64,000 nucleotides of DNA from Neisseria canis (GCF_900636765.1 NZ_LR134313.1:868001-932000); one strand, 5' to 3'. Numbered from the stretch's first letter, positions 37,438 through 46,953 are shown. Numbers and translations are program-made. Notes: generated from the sequence alone by a model not told the origin.

Positions 37438-37956
37438 TTACTGCCCGTCTTTGGGTGTTGCTTTCGGTGCGGCTGCAAGGCTTTTCAGCAGCTCGCTGTC
37501 ACCCAAGACTTTTCCGATTAATTCCTCCGCACCGCTCTTGCCGTCCATGTATGAGAGCAGGTTGGAAAGCTCCGTGCGCGCTTGCAAAAGCTCGTTTAGA
37601 GGTTCTACTTTTTTGGCTACTGCGGCGGGTGAGAAATCGTCCATGCTTTCAAATTCGAGCTCTACGTTCAGATTGCCTTCGCCGGTGAGCGTGTTTTTCA
37701 CGTTGAATGCCACGCGCGGTTTGAGGGCTTTCATACGCTCGTCGAAATTATCTACGTCAATTTCCAGAAACTTGCGTTCGGCCAATTCGGGTAGCGGTTC
37801 GACGGGCTTGCCGACCAGATCGGCCATGACACCCATCACAAACGGAAGTTCGATTTTTTTCTCGGAACCGTACAGTTCTACATCGTACTCAATCTGTACC
37901 CGCGGAGCCCGGTTGCGGGCAATAAACTTTTGACCAGATGATTTGTTTCGTGACAT
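37438..37956 (-). CDS. tssB: TssB (VipA) small sheath subunit
   Basis: This 172-residue protein contains ELPFVMGVMADLVG and ERKFLEIDVDNFDERM, diagnostic of TssB/VipA. It heterodimerises with TssC to build the sheath and carries the region recognised by ClpV. AAAGG precedes the ATG by nine bases. It lies between tssA and tssC, the usual order. Confidence 0.95.
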   Translation of the reverse strand: MSRNKSSGQKFIARNRAPRVQIEYDVELYGSEKKIELPFVMGVMADLVGKPVEPLPELAERKFLEIDVDNFDERMKALKPRVAFNVKNTLTGEGNLNVELEFESMDDFSPAAVAKKVEPLNELLQARTELSNLLSYMDGKSGAEELIGKVLGDSELLKSLAAAPKATPKDGQ

Positions 37957-38026
37957 GTTCAGTAACCTTTAAATGATTAAAGCTGTTTTCTCTCAACAAA
38001 CTTTAGCTTATTACAAATAGACTATT

Positions 38027-39094
38027 TCACTCGCCGGAAGTTCCAGCTTCTTCTTCCGGTTTGCCGATTAAAACTTCCAAATTGGCAATGCTTTCTGGAC
38101 TGATATCTTTCATGATGTCGTAGAAGTCCATATTCATCAGACGCTGTACCCTGCGGATAAACAGCGGGGCAGGGTGGCTGGGCTCAAGGGTTTCAAAATA
38201 GACGCAGATTTTTTCCAAAGCCAAATCGACATCGGCGCGGTTTTTGATATTCAGACGGCGCCACGCATCGGCATCTTGGAAAGACGTTTGCTCTTGTGTG
38301 CCGGTTGGGGCAGAAGTTTCGGCTGTTGGGTCCGTTTGTTCCGCCTGTTGCGGCTGCGGAGTGCTGCCGTCGTTGTAATTGACGGCTTTATGAATCAGGG
38401 TGAGCGGCTTTTGAATGACTTCGAAATTGAGGGAATGCTCGTCTTGCAGCTTGGTTGAGAAAGTGTTTTGGATGTCTTTCAGATGGCCTAATGCTTGGAT
38501 TAAAGCCACCAATTCCGGCTTACCGGTGTCGGCACTTACCCTGATGTCGAGCATCAGCCGGTCTTTTCCGCCCGGATAGCTTTGCGGATCGTTACCTTGT
38601 AACACCGAAACCGCTTCTTTGACGGTAACCGGTTGCTGGGTCAGCCCGTTTATCAACAGTTTGGCCGGAAAAATTTCTTTAACGATGCCGTCGAGCGTAG
38701 TAAAAGAACTGAGCGCATTGATGCGGTAAAACGGGTCGTATTCGCCGTCTTCATCTTCGAGTTTGGGGAAAACCGAATCCCAATATGAATCAATATTGGC
38801 TTTAACGGCTTCGCAGCCGGCGCAGAATCCGACAAGCCCGTGTTTGGCAGTGAGAGCTTGCGTGTAATAAGCCAAGACGCGCAGGTCTTTCGATTCGGCC
38901 AGCAATTGGTTGCATAATTTCTCTACCGTTGCCCAATCCGGTTCTTCCGCAGGAATAATGGTGTCGCCGTATTGTTGCTCGGGTTTGCCTTCCGCCGCGC
39001 TTTGCAGTTCCAGAAAGCGGCTGTCGTATTCGATATCGACTCCTGCCGGAGCTTCTGCTGAAATCGGTTCGTCCCACCGGGGAAATGTTTTCAT
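38027..39094 (-). CDS. tssA: TssA (ImpA N-terminal domain) cap/assembly protein
   Basis: I prefer the ATG at 39094 (355 residues, MKTFPRWDEPISAEAPAG), four bases after the tagF stop, over an upstream in-frame TTG at 39109. The N-terminus carries the ImpA domain: GVDIEYDSRFLELQ, then PDWATVEKLCNQLL, followed by a YWDSVFP segment. A low-complexity linker rich in Q, T, P and A (about residues 245-275) joins a short C-terminal helical domain with LEPSHPAPLFIRRVQRLM. This is the short TssA type. TssA organises baseplate docking and sheath extension. Confidence 0.9.
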   Translation of the reverse strand: MKTFPRWDEPISAEAPAGVDIEYDSRFLELQSAAEGKPEQQYGDTIIPAEEPDWATVEKLCNQLLAESKDLRVLAYYTQALTAKHGLVGFCAGCEAVKANIDSYWDSVFPKLEDEDGEYDPFYRINALSSFTTLDGIVKEIFPAKLLINGLTQQPVTVKEAVSVLQGNDPQSYPGGKDRLMLDIRVSADTGKPELVALIQALGHLKDIQNTFSTKLQDEHSLNFEVIQKPLTLIHKAVNYNDGSTPQPQQAEQTDPTAETSAPTGTQEQTSFQDADAWRRLNIKNRADVDLALEKICVYFETLEPSHPAPLFIRRVQRLMNMDFYDIMKDISPESIANLEVLIGKPEEEAGTSGE

Positions 39095-39098
39095 GAGC

Positions 39099-39653
39099 TT
39101 ACGATCCAAATAATTTATTAAATAAAGAGCATGAAGGAAGCCCTTGGTGTTCTATATGGCGGCCGCTTTCGCTTTCCTGCCAAAAACTGCCGGTATCGCC
39201 TGAATTAGATAAATAGTTTCGGAAAGGTTCGGATAAAAGAACGGAGCTATGGCTTGTGCCGGCGTTAAAGCAATTTTTGATAACGCATTTACCGTTGTTT
39301 AAGGTGTTGCGGAAGAAATCTGTTTTTTCAGCAATAAAGCTGATGGAATCTGATAAGTCGGAATGAGAGTCGGGTTTGCAGAATAATACGAAAGGATATT
39401 GCCTTCCTGTTTGGTCGGCGCTGAGAGCGGTGATGCCCGTATAAGCCATACCGTCGGATAGTTTGATGCAAAATAGCCAAATTCGCGGCGCGGCAAATGT
39501 TTTTCGGGTAAACGGGATTAATCTGTCTTGGCTGGTGCAACGGCCAAACCAGCCGTCCCAAAAATGTTTATCGTCGGCTTGAAGATTATCGGAAACAATA
39601 AAATCGCGAGATTGGCTTAGTTTGCCGAAAAAATAGACTTCTCTTTGTAGCAT
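39099..39653 (-). CDS. tagF: TagF/ImpM-like T6SS-associated protein
   Basis: This 184-residue protein from the ATG at 39653 begins MLQREVYFFGKLSQSRDFIV, matching the YFGKLPxxGDF opening of the TagF/ImpM family. The segment ITALSADQTGRQYPFVLFC is the conserved SxDxxGRxFP element. In Pseudomonas TagF is a post-translational repressor of T6SS assembly that works with the Fha/PpkA/PppA pathway. No kinase, phosphatase or Fha gene lies in this window, so its mode of action here is uncertain. It is the first gene of the operon. Confidence 0.8.
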   Translation of the reverse strand: MLQREVYFFGKLSQSRDFIVSDNLQADDKHFWDGWFGRCTSQDRLIPFTRKTFAAPRIWLFCIKLSDGMAYTGITALSADQTGRQYPFVLFCKPDSHSDLSDSISFIAEKTDFFRNTLNNGKCVIKNCFNAGTSHSSVLLSEPFRNYLSNSGDTGSFWQESESGRHIEHQGLPSCSLFNKLFGS

Positions 39654-39973
39654 TAATCGTAATCCCAACAATGGATGAAATGACGATTATTCCCCTACGG
39701 ATATTTTTATTTTGAATTTTTCGGCTACTTTACCATAATTTTGATTGGCGCATTAACACTATTTATTTTCAGACGGCCTAACCATTTACCTAAGTTATTC
39801 TTCTTGAAAGGAACAAATATTAAGTTTTGATGTCTGATTAAAATTGCTTTTGGTCTCTTGAAATGCAAAGCGGCATTTTCAAATGAGCAGAAGCGATTTA
39901 AAATTTATTTCAGAAATCTTCGGTCGCTCTATATTTTAATTTTAAAACAACGGAATTTTGACGGAGTAATCTC
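39654..39973. promoter_or_regulatory. Divergent intergenic region between the T6SS operon and the plus-strand rhs array
   Basis: This 320-base AT-rich gap has no gene and must hold the promoters of both the leftward T6SS operon and the rightward rhs gene. One full AG-type uptake sequence lies at 39767-39778. On the plus strand TATATT at about 39932 could be a -10 element, but no convincing -35 is visible, and on the minus strand nothing better than a weak TATGGT is seen. GGAG eight bases before 39974 is the rhs ribosome site. Confidence 0.5.
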
Positions 39974-42900
39974 ATGGCATCTTTCGGCAACACCATAGGC
40001 ATTCTCATTCCCCAGCCTTCCGCGCCGGCCATGGTATCCCAAGGCTCCGCCAATCCGCCCGAACCGCTGACCAATGCCGCCGGCCCCGTTGATGTGATCG
40101 AAATGGTGGCCGATGTCGCTTCTACCGCTTTATCGATTGTTTCCCCCGACTCTGCCGTATCCGCAGCCGTTGATGTGGCTTCTACCGTGATTTCCTTAGC
40201 CTCGATGATTCCCGGTGTGCCGGGGCCGAAGCCGCCTACTAAAAAGACCGTTAAAGGGTTCAGTGGCGGCGGTGGAATGGGATTTAACGGCGGGCTGGTT
40301 ACTCAGGGGAAAGGTAAAAAAGGCAGGGGGCGTAAAGGCAGGCCCGCAGGAGGAAGGGGAGCCGGTTCGGGAGGTTGTCCGTGTAAAGGCGGTGGCAAGG
40401 GCGGTGCAGTCGGTCGCCCGGTGAATGCCATACTGGGTATTAAAGTCCTTCCTGGAGAAACCGACTTCGTTTTCGATTCCCCTCTCCCCCTAATCTGGCA
40501 GCGCAGCTACTATTCCGACCAACCCGGTAACGGCTGGTTGGGGCAGGGCTGGTCGCTGCCGTTTTCGATGCGGTTGGAACGGGTGGAAGACGGTTTCCTC
40601 TACATTGACGAACAAGGCCGGGAAATTCCGCTGCCGGATATCGACGACGAACCGGACGAACCTTCTTCGGCCGCAGACGATGAAGACGACTTCGACACAG
40701 AAGAGGCCGACCCCGTTGCCGACCCTGCGGAAGAAGACCCCTACGGTTTGGAAGATGCCTATTTCGACCACGAAGAGCAAATCTATTTTTCACAAGTTTC
40801 AGACGGCCTCTACCAAATTGCCTCTGCCGACGGCGGTGCCCGTTTATGGTTTGCCGAAGTCGACGAAGGCGACGGCATTTACCAGCTCATCGCCCAACTC
40901 GACCGCAACCATCACCACATCCGCCTTTGCTACGGCGACAACGGACTGCCGCACAGCGTCTACGACAGCAGTGGTCGGCAGTTCCAATTACACTTCTCCT
41001 CCATCCGCCTAAACGACAGCGACGAAGTATTCGATGCCGCTGCCGAACACGGCGTATTTGTCGGCAAAGACGACAATCTTTACGTCAACCGCCTAACCTC
41101 GGTTACCTTCAACAGCCGCGAACTGGTGCGTTACGGCTACGACGGCTACGGCGATTTGACTGCTGTTTACGGCCGCGACGGCAAACGTCTGCGCGGTTTC
41201 GCCTACCGCAACCACATCATGATTGAGCACAACCAGCCCGACGGGTTGGTATCGCGTTACGAATACGACCGTTACGACACCGACGGCAAAGTGCTCAACA
41301 GCCATACCAATCTCGGCGAAGCATGGACGTTCGACTACCGCGAGGGCTACACCCGCGTTACCGACGCATTGGGCAGGGAAGAGATTTACGGTTTCGACGA
41401 GAACTACGAAGAGATTTACCACATCGATGCCGACGGCCACCGCACCGATACGGAACGCGACGACTGGGGGCGGATTACCCTTCAACGCGACGAACTCGGC
41501 CGCGAAACCCGTTTTAGTTACGACACCTTCGGCAACGTTATCAGCATCACCGCGCCCGACGGCAGCCTCACCCAAATCGACTACCACGACACTTTAAACC
41601 TGCCGGTTGCCGTCAACGACCCCGCCGGCAGAATCACCGAATACGCCTACGACGGGCGCGGCAACCTGATTCAAGTTACCGACCCAGCCGGCCACTGCAC
41701 CGGGTACACCTACAACGAACAATGGCTGCCCGCCGCCATCACCGACGCACTGGGCAAAACCAAACAGCTCGAATACGATTCACACGGCCGACTGATCCGC
41801 TATACCGATTGCTCCGACCAAGCCACCCGTTTCAGCTACACCGAATACGGCGACCTCGAAACCGTTACCGATGCCCTCGGCCATACCACCCGCCACCATT
41901 ACGACGCAGCCGGCAACCACATCCGCAGCGACTACCCCGACGGCAGCAGCGAAAGTTTCGAATACGACCGCATCAACCGTCTGATTGCCCATATCGACGG
42001 CCTCGGTGCCAAAACCGAATACGAACTGGCGGTGGACGGTTTACCGGTCAAACGCACCAACGCCCTCGGCCATAGCTTCGGCTACCGCTACGACCAAGCC
42101 CGCAGATTAACCGTCCTCACCAACGAAAACGGCGACAGCTACCGCCTCGATTACGACAACACCGACAACCTGATTCAGGAAACCGGCTGGGACGGCAAAA
42201 TCACCGGCTATGCCTACGATGCCGCCGGCCAACTGACCGAACAAACCGAATACGGCCTTTCAGACGGCCCCAATGCCGACCGCCCCGAAATTTGGCACAT
42301 CCACCGCTTCAAACGCAATATCCTCGGCCAGCTGGTGGAAAAAACCAGCCGCCGCATCGACGGCACCCCCGTTCCCGCCGAAGAGGGCAAACACTACAGC
42401 CGCATCCGCTTCGACTACGACCCGCTGACCGGCAATCTGGTCAAAGCCCGCAACCGCCACAGCAGCGTCGAACTCGTTTACGACGTACTCGACCGGCTTG
42501 TCAGCGAAACCACCGTCCACAACGGTCAAAGCGCCAGCGTCGGCTACGCCTACGACCCGCTCGGCAACCGTATTCAAACTGTTCTCCCCGACGGCCGCAG
42601 CATCAACTACCTCTACTACGGCAGCGGCCACCTGCACCAAATCAACCTCGACGGCGAAGTCATCAGCGACATCGAACGCGACCGGCTGCATCAGGAAATC
42701 CGAAGAACCCAAGGCGCCTTAACCAGCCGCTACGACTACGACCCGATGGGCCGTCTGAAACACCAAACCGCCACCGCCAACCGCACCTTGCAGCACAACG
42801 GCAAACTCAATACCCTGGTCGGCGGCGCAGTGCGCCGAAGCTACCGCTACGACCAAGCCGGCAACCTGATTCAGACCGCCGACCAACGCAGCGGCGTATT

Positions 42901-44197
42901 GGATTATGTGTACGACAAACTCGGGCGGATTGAAAGCGCCGTCAACAAACAAACCGGCAGCAGCGAAAAGTTCGCTTTCGACCCCGCGCACAATATTTTG
43001 TCTGATAACGTTTCAGACGGCCTCAAAGACACCCAAGGCCTGTCTGAAAACCTTTCAGACAGGCCTCACACAGGCCGTCTGAAAGGCCGCAACATCGGCA
43101 AAGGCAACCGCCTCGAAGCATACAACGGCACCGAATACACCTACGATGCCCTGGGCAATATGATTTACCGCCAACTGCCCAATGGTGAAAGCCAGTTGTT
43201 CCAATACGACAGCGAAAACCAACTCGTACTGGCCGAGATTAAAAAGAACAGCGGCGAAAGCCAAACATGGGAATACGCCTACGACCCGTTCGGCAGACGC
43301 TTGAGCAAAGAACGAACCGATAAAGGTGCCTTAACCGCTACCGCGCCGAAACAAACCCATTTCGTATGGGACGGCAGCCGCCTGCTGCAAGAATATAACT
43401 ACCGCGGCAGTTACAGCTATATTTACACCGACCAAGACAGCTACGAACCGCTGGCACAAATCTTCGACAACGCCAAAGACGGCAAACAATATTTAAGCTA
43501 TTTCCACAACGACCAAATCGGCATCCCGCGCGAGATGACCGACCAGCTCGGCAATCTGCTGTGGTACGGCGAATATACCGCTTGGGGCCGTCTGAAAACA
43601 GACGAGCGGGTTTATCAGCATGTGCACCAGCCGTTTAGGTTGCAGAACCAGTATTGCGATGAAGAGACGGGGTTGCACTATAACCTTTTTCGCTACTATG
43701 AACCGGATTGTGGTCGGTTTGTGAATCAGGATCCGATTGGGTTGTGGGGTGGGGATAATCTTTATCAGTTTGCACCCAATAGCCAAAAGTGGATTGACCC
43801 ATTAGGATTAACATCGGATCCTTATGCTTTTTTTGATGAAGCTATTAAACGTCAAGGAAGTATTCCTAACGGTTCGAGTTATCCTGCAAGTTTCAAGCAT
43901 TCTTGGGTTGGCTCAGACGGATTAAAATATACAGTTCGTGCTCATCCAGCGAATCCTGCGTATGGAAAAACTGGAAGTATTTTTAGGGTATCAGCACAAG
44001 AAATAGGTAAAGGAACGAGTTATCTAGGAACTGACGGTAATTGGCATCATGAATCAACTTTAAAACCAGGAAAAGCAGGAAATACTAACCCTAACTTTAA
44101 TAATCAAGCTGCAAGAGACACACATATTCAAATTGATCCAAATAAAAAAGTTGGTCATGCACTTGGTGCATGTGGAACAGCAATGAAAGATACATAA
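39974..44197 (+). CDS. Full-length Rhs effector, second subfamily, with Ntox30-like C-terminal toxin
   Basis: This 1407-residue protein's N-terminus differs entirely from that of the minus-strand Rhs proteins. Two apolar alanine/valine-rich stretches (residues 39-57 and 62-80) are followed by a glycine/lysine/arginine-rich linker with a CPC motif (135-137). The common AVGRPVN section, an acidic insert and the YD-repeat core come next. I recognise no PAAR domain. The core ends with DPIGLWGGDNLYQF and WIDPLGL. The 128-residue tip (GLKYTVRAHPANPAYGKTGS, DGNWHHESTLKPG, ARDTHIQID) resembles polymorphic toxin type 30, a predicted nuclease-like domain. Its immunity gene follows 12 bases later. Four uptake-sequence variants lie inside the coding region near 43011-43087. 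Confidence 0.85.
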   Translation: MASFGNTIGILIPQPSAPAMVSQGSANPPEPLTNAAGPVDVIEMVADVASTALSIVSPDSAVSAAVDVASTVISLASMIPGVPGPKPPTKKTVKGFSGGGGMGFNGGLVTQGKGKKGRGRKGRPAGGRGAGSGGCPCKGGGKGGAVGRPVNAILGIKVLPGETDFVFDSPLPLIWQRSYYSDQPGNGWLGQGWSLPFSMRLERVEDGFLYIDEQGREIPLPDIDDEPDEPSSAADDEDDFDTEEADPVADPAEEDPYGLEDAYFDHEEQIYFSQVSDGLYQIASADGGARLWFAEVDEGDGIYQLIAQLDRNHHHIRLCYGDNGLPHSVYDSSGRQFQLHFSSIRLNDSDEVFDAAAEHGVFVGKDDNLYVNRLTSVTFNSRELVRYGYDGYGDLTAVYGRDGKRLRGFAYRNHIMIEHNQPDGLVSRYEYDRYDTDGKVLNSHTNLGEAWTFDYREGYTRVTDALGREEIYGFDENYEEIYHIDADGHRTDTERDDWGRITLQRDELGRETRFSYDTFGNVISITAPDGSLTQIDYHDTLNLPVAVNDPAGRITEYAYDGRGNLIQVTDPAGHCTGYTYNEQWLPAAITDALGKTKQLEYDSHGRLIRYTDCSDQATRFSYTEYGDLETVTDALGHTTRHHYDAAGNHIRSDYPDGSSESFEYDRINRLIAHIDGLGAKTEYELAVDGLPVKRTNALGHSFGYRYDQARRLTVLTNENGDSYRLDYDNTDNLIQETGWDGKITGYAYDAAGQLTEQTEYGLSDGPNADRPEIWHIHRFKRNILGQLVEKTSRRIDGTPVPAEEGKHYSRIRFDYDPLTGNLVKARNRHSSVELVYDVLDRLVSETTVHNGQSASVGYAYDPLGNRIQTVLPDGRSINYLYYGSGHLHQINLDGEVISDIERDRLHQEIRRTQGALTSRYDYDPMGRLKHQTATANRTLQHNGKLNTLVGGAVRRSYRYDQAGNLIQTADQRSGVLDYVYDKLGRIESAVNKQTGSSEKFAFDPAHNILSDNVSDGLKDTQGLSENLSDRPHTGRLKGRNIGKGNRLEAYNGTEYTYDALGNMIYRQLPNGESQLFQYDSENQLVLAEIKKNSGESQTWEYAYDPFGRRLSKERTDKGALTATAPKQTHFVWDGSRLLQEYNYRGSYSYIYTDQDSYEPLAQIFDNAKDGKQYLSYFHNDQIGIPREMTDQLGNLLWYGEYTAWGRLKTDERVYQHVHQPFRLQNQYCDEETGLHYNLFRYYEPDCGRFVNQDPIGLWGGDNLYQFAPNSQKWIDPLGLTSDPYAFFDEAIKRQGSIPNGSSYPASFKHSWVGSDGLKYTVRAHPANPAYGKTGSIFRVSAQEIGKGTSYLGTDGNWHHESTLKPGKAGNTNPNFNNQAARDTHIQIDPNKKVGHALGACGTAMKDT
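39984..43638. repeat. 3.65-kb direct repeat, copy 1 (rhs N-terminus and core)
   Basis: I see no difference from 52436-56090 (offset 12452) where I compared the two, with the first mismatches just outside each end. The two full-length plus-strand rhs genes therefore differ only in codons 3-4 and in the toxin tip. Recombination between them would remove about 12.5 kb carrying the cassettes in between. Confidence 0.8.
43011..43087 (+). repeat. Cluster of uptake sequences inside the rhs coding region
   Basis: Four uptake-sequence variants lie within 77 bases: TTTCAGACGGCC, GCCTGTCTGAAA, TTTCAGACAGGC and GGCCGTCTGAAA. The middle pair forms a perfect hairpin (43036-43049 with 43053-43066, three-base loop). 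They are translated in frame as a linker containing SDGLKD and GRLKG. The same cluster recurs at 50630, 55463, 59630 and 61805 and, less perfectly, at 45710. Confidence 0.85.
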
Positions 44198-44209
44198 GGA
44201 AGCAGCAAC

Positions 44210-44602
44210 ATGGATACTTCTATAACTCATGAATTAGCAAAATTAAATAATCACATAAAAACAAACTTTAACTGGTTAGATTTTCAAGTTACTCTGCTTG
44301 ATTTTACAAAAGTGAATATTATTGCTAGTGATGATCCAAGCTATTATTTTAACTATGATATAGATTTGTATAATGTTAAATATTTATCTGGAAATTTAAC
44401 ATGGAGTGTAGATGTTGATGAGTGTATTACTATTGTAGAGCTTATTGATAAAAAGAATTACGATTACTTGCCAGAGTTACAAGAAAATTGTTTTTTTTTA
44501 AAATTTCATAATACAGATTTAGCAACACCTCCTTTTATTATTATGGCAAGTAATATTAGTGTTTCTTATGAGAAAAAATATTTTAATGATCAATACAACT
44601 AG
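44210..44602 (+). CDS. Unrecognised small protein, probable immunity to the Ntox30-like Rhs tip
   Basis: This 130-residue, AT-rich, acidic protein has aromatic-rich strands (YYFNYDIDLYNVKYL) and no signal or membrane segment. The ATG is 12 bases after the Rhs stop, and AAGGAAG overlaps that stop codon (ACATAAGGAAG). I do not recognise the family. Position, size and composition fit a cytoplasmic immunity protein. Confidence 0.6.
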   Translation: MDTSITHELAKLNNHIKTNFNWLDFQVTLLDFTKVNIIASDDPSYYFNYDIDLYNVKYLSGNLTWSVDVDECITIVELIDKKNYDYLPELQENCFFLKFHNTDLATPPFIIMASNISVSYEKKYFNDQYN

Positions 44603-44667
44603 ATACATAAGCAAGTATAGGTTGTACTGCAAAACTCAACAAAACCATATAGACTTAGCCAAAACCT

Positions 44668-44701
44668 TTCAGACGGCCTTAAGTGATTAAGGCCGTCTGA
44701 A
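44668..44701 (+). terminator. Uptake-sequence terminator
   Basis: TTCAGACGGCCTT and AAGGCCGTCTGAA form a perfect 13-bp stem with an eight-base loop. It ends the toxin/immunity unit 39974-44602 and stands three bases before a boxA-like motif. Confidence 0.75.
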
Positions 44702-44704
44702 CCC

Positions 44705-44717
44705 TGTTCTTTAACAA
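44705..44717 (+). promoter_or_regulatory. boxA-like motif upstream of a displaced rhs cassette
   Basis: TGTTCTTTAACAA is one base from the enterobacterial rrn boxA core TGCTCTTTAACAA. It lies three bases after the terminator stem and about 120 bases before the rhs core fragment. The same motif recurs in the same position at 49182 and 57422. Confidence 0.45.
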
Positions 44718-44777
44718 CCCGAACCTATCAAATACCAAAATAAATACGGGTAAGATTGGTTACCCGTAATCATTTGC

Positions 44778-44817
44778 TTTTTCAGATGGCCTCGTTAAGT
44801 AACGTCATCTGAAAAAA
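44778..44817 (+). terminator. Degenerate uptake-sequence hairpin
   Basis: TTTTTCAGATGGCC and a partner CATCTGAAAAAA form an imperfect stem with a T-to-C change in the uptake core (GCCATCTGAA). A small separate stem, ACGGGTAA/TTACCCGT, lies at 44746-44767. The 233-base gap holds no gene. Confidence 0.4.
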
Positions 44818-44835
44818 TTCTTGCTAGCCCACTCA

Positions 44836-46913
44836 TTACCCAAATCGACTACCACGACACTTTAAACCTGCCAGTTGCCGTCAACGATCCTGCCGGCAAA
44901 ATCACCGGCTACGCCTACGATGCCGCCGGCCAACTGAGCGAACAAACCGAATACGGCCTTTCAGACGGCCTCAATGCCGACCGCCCCGAGATTTGGCACA
45001 TCCACCGCTTCAAACGCAATATCCTCGGCCAGCTGGTGGAAAAAACCAGCCGCCGCATCGACGGCACCCCCGTTCCCGCCGAAGAGGGCAAACACTACAG
45101 CCGCACCCGCTTCGACTACGACCCGCTGACCGGCAATCTGGTCAAAGCCCGCAACCGCCACAGCAGCGTCGAACTCGTTTACGACGTACTCGACCGACTC
45201 GTCAGCGAAACCACCGTCCACAACGGCCAAAGCGCCGCCGTCGGCTACGCCTACGACCCGCTCGGCAACCGTATTCAAACCGTTCTCCCCGACGGCCGCA
45301 GCATCAACTGCCTCTACTACGGCAGCGGCCACCTGCACCAAATCAACCTCGACGGCGAAGTCATCAGCGACATCGAACGCGACCGGCTGCATCAGGAAAT
45401 CCGAAGAACCCAAGGCACCTTAACCAGCCGCTACGACTACGACCCGATGGGCCGTCTGAAACACCAAACCGCCACCGCCAACCGCACTTTGCAGCACAAC
45501 GGCAAACTCAATACCCTGGTTGGCGGCGCAGTGCGCCGAAGCTACCGCTACGACCAAGCCGGCAACCTGATTCAGACCGCCGACCAACGCAGCGGCGTAT
45601 TGGATTATGTGTACGACAAACTCGGGCGGATTGAAAGCGCCGTCAACAAACAAACCGGCCGCAGCGAAAAGTTCGCCTTCGACCCCGCGCACAATATCCT
45701 GTCGGATAAGGTTTCAGACGGCTTTAAAGACACCCAAGGCCTGTCTGAACACCTTTCAGACAGGCATCACATAGGCCGTCTGAAAGGCCGCAACATCGGC
45801 AAAGGCAACCGCCTCGAAGCATACAATGGTATCGAATACACCTACGACGCCTTGGGCAATATGATTTACCGCCAACTGCCCAATGGCGAGAGCCAGCTTT
45901 TCCAATACGATACCGAAAACCAACTCGTACTGGTCGAGATTAAAAAGCCCAAAGGCAATACCGAGATATGGGAATACGCTTATGATCCGTTCGGCAGAAG
46001 ACTGAGCAAAGAGCGTAAAGACAAATTGGCGTGGACGAGCACCGCACCGAAACGGACGCATTTCGTTTGGGACGGAACAAGACTGCTTCAGGAATACAAC
46101 TACAAAGGCAGCTATACCTACATTTGCACCGACCAAGATTCTTATGAACCCTTAGCCCAAGTCTTTGATAACCACAAAGACCAACAACAATATCTTTTTT
46201 ATTTCCACAACAATCAGATTGGCACGCCTCATGAGATGACCGACATCCACGGTAATTTACTGTGGTATGGCAGTTACTCGGCTTGGGGTTTCCTTACATC
46301 TGAAAAACGCATCTATGAAAACGTTCATCAGCCTTTCAGGCTTCAAAACCAGTATTTTGACCAAGAAATAGGGCTTCACTATAACTGCTTCCGTTACTAT
46401 GAACCAGATACGGGTCGGTTTGTGAATCAGGATCCAGTTGGATTGTTAGGTGGAGATAACTTTTATTTCTTTGCTCCTAATATCCAAGATTGGCTAGATC
46501 CTTTAGGTTTAGCTCGAGCAAGAGCTAGGCCAGGAACATATGGCGCAGAAAGAAGAACCCATACTGGCGGAGAAACTAATCATGTTCCTGCTTATGATGC
46601 ATATAAAGGATTGGATGGTGCTCCATCTCGACATTATGGCCCAGCATTTCACATGGATAGAGCAGATCATAGAAGCATGACAACTACAGGTTCATCTCAT
46701 CGTTCTGTAGCTTATAGAGCGCAACAAAGAAGTCATATAAGAGTGGGCCGCTGGGATTTAGCTATGGAAATGGATATTCGAGAAACAAAAACAAAATTTG
46801 GTGATAAATATGATCGACGTATGAGAAGAATGATTTCAGAAGCTAGAAGACAACGCTTGCTTTCTAGAAAGCAAGCAGCACGACTACGTAGAATTATTGG
46901 AAGATGTTCATAA
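44836..46913 (+). pseudogene. N-truncated rhs cassette with HNH/EndoVII-like toxin tip
   Basis: The rhs reading begins abruptly at TQIDYHDTLNLPVAV, then jumps in frame from DPAG to KITGYAYDAAGQ, so an internal core segment is also missing. From there it is open to the end with no proper start codon or ribosome site. The core ends with DPVGLLGGDNFYFF and WLDPLGL. The ~140-residue tip has GGETNHVPAYDAYKG, GPAFHMDRADHRSM and AYRAQQRSHIRVGRWDLAM. I recall this pattern from Rhs tips considered HNH/EndoVII-like nucleases, with N-H and D-H-R as candidate active residues. The cassette keeps its own immunity gene. It is probably silent until recombined onto a complete rhs. Confidence 0.75.
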
Positions 46914-46953
46914 TTTTTTGAGTATTATGATTTAATTACAGAAAGGAAATATC

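Noticed and set aside
40215..40424. Basic glycine-rich small frame within the rhs N-terminal region
   Set aside because: It is the alternate frame of the Gly/Lys/Arg linker of the real gene.
44993..45634. Arginine/proline/glutamine-rich frames inside the plus-strand rhs copies (also at 42292, 49910, 54744, 58427)
   Set aside because: They are the +1 or +2 reading of the rhs core, identical in each copy, with no ribosome site.
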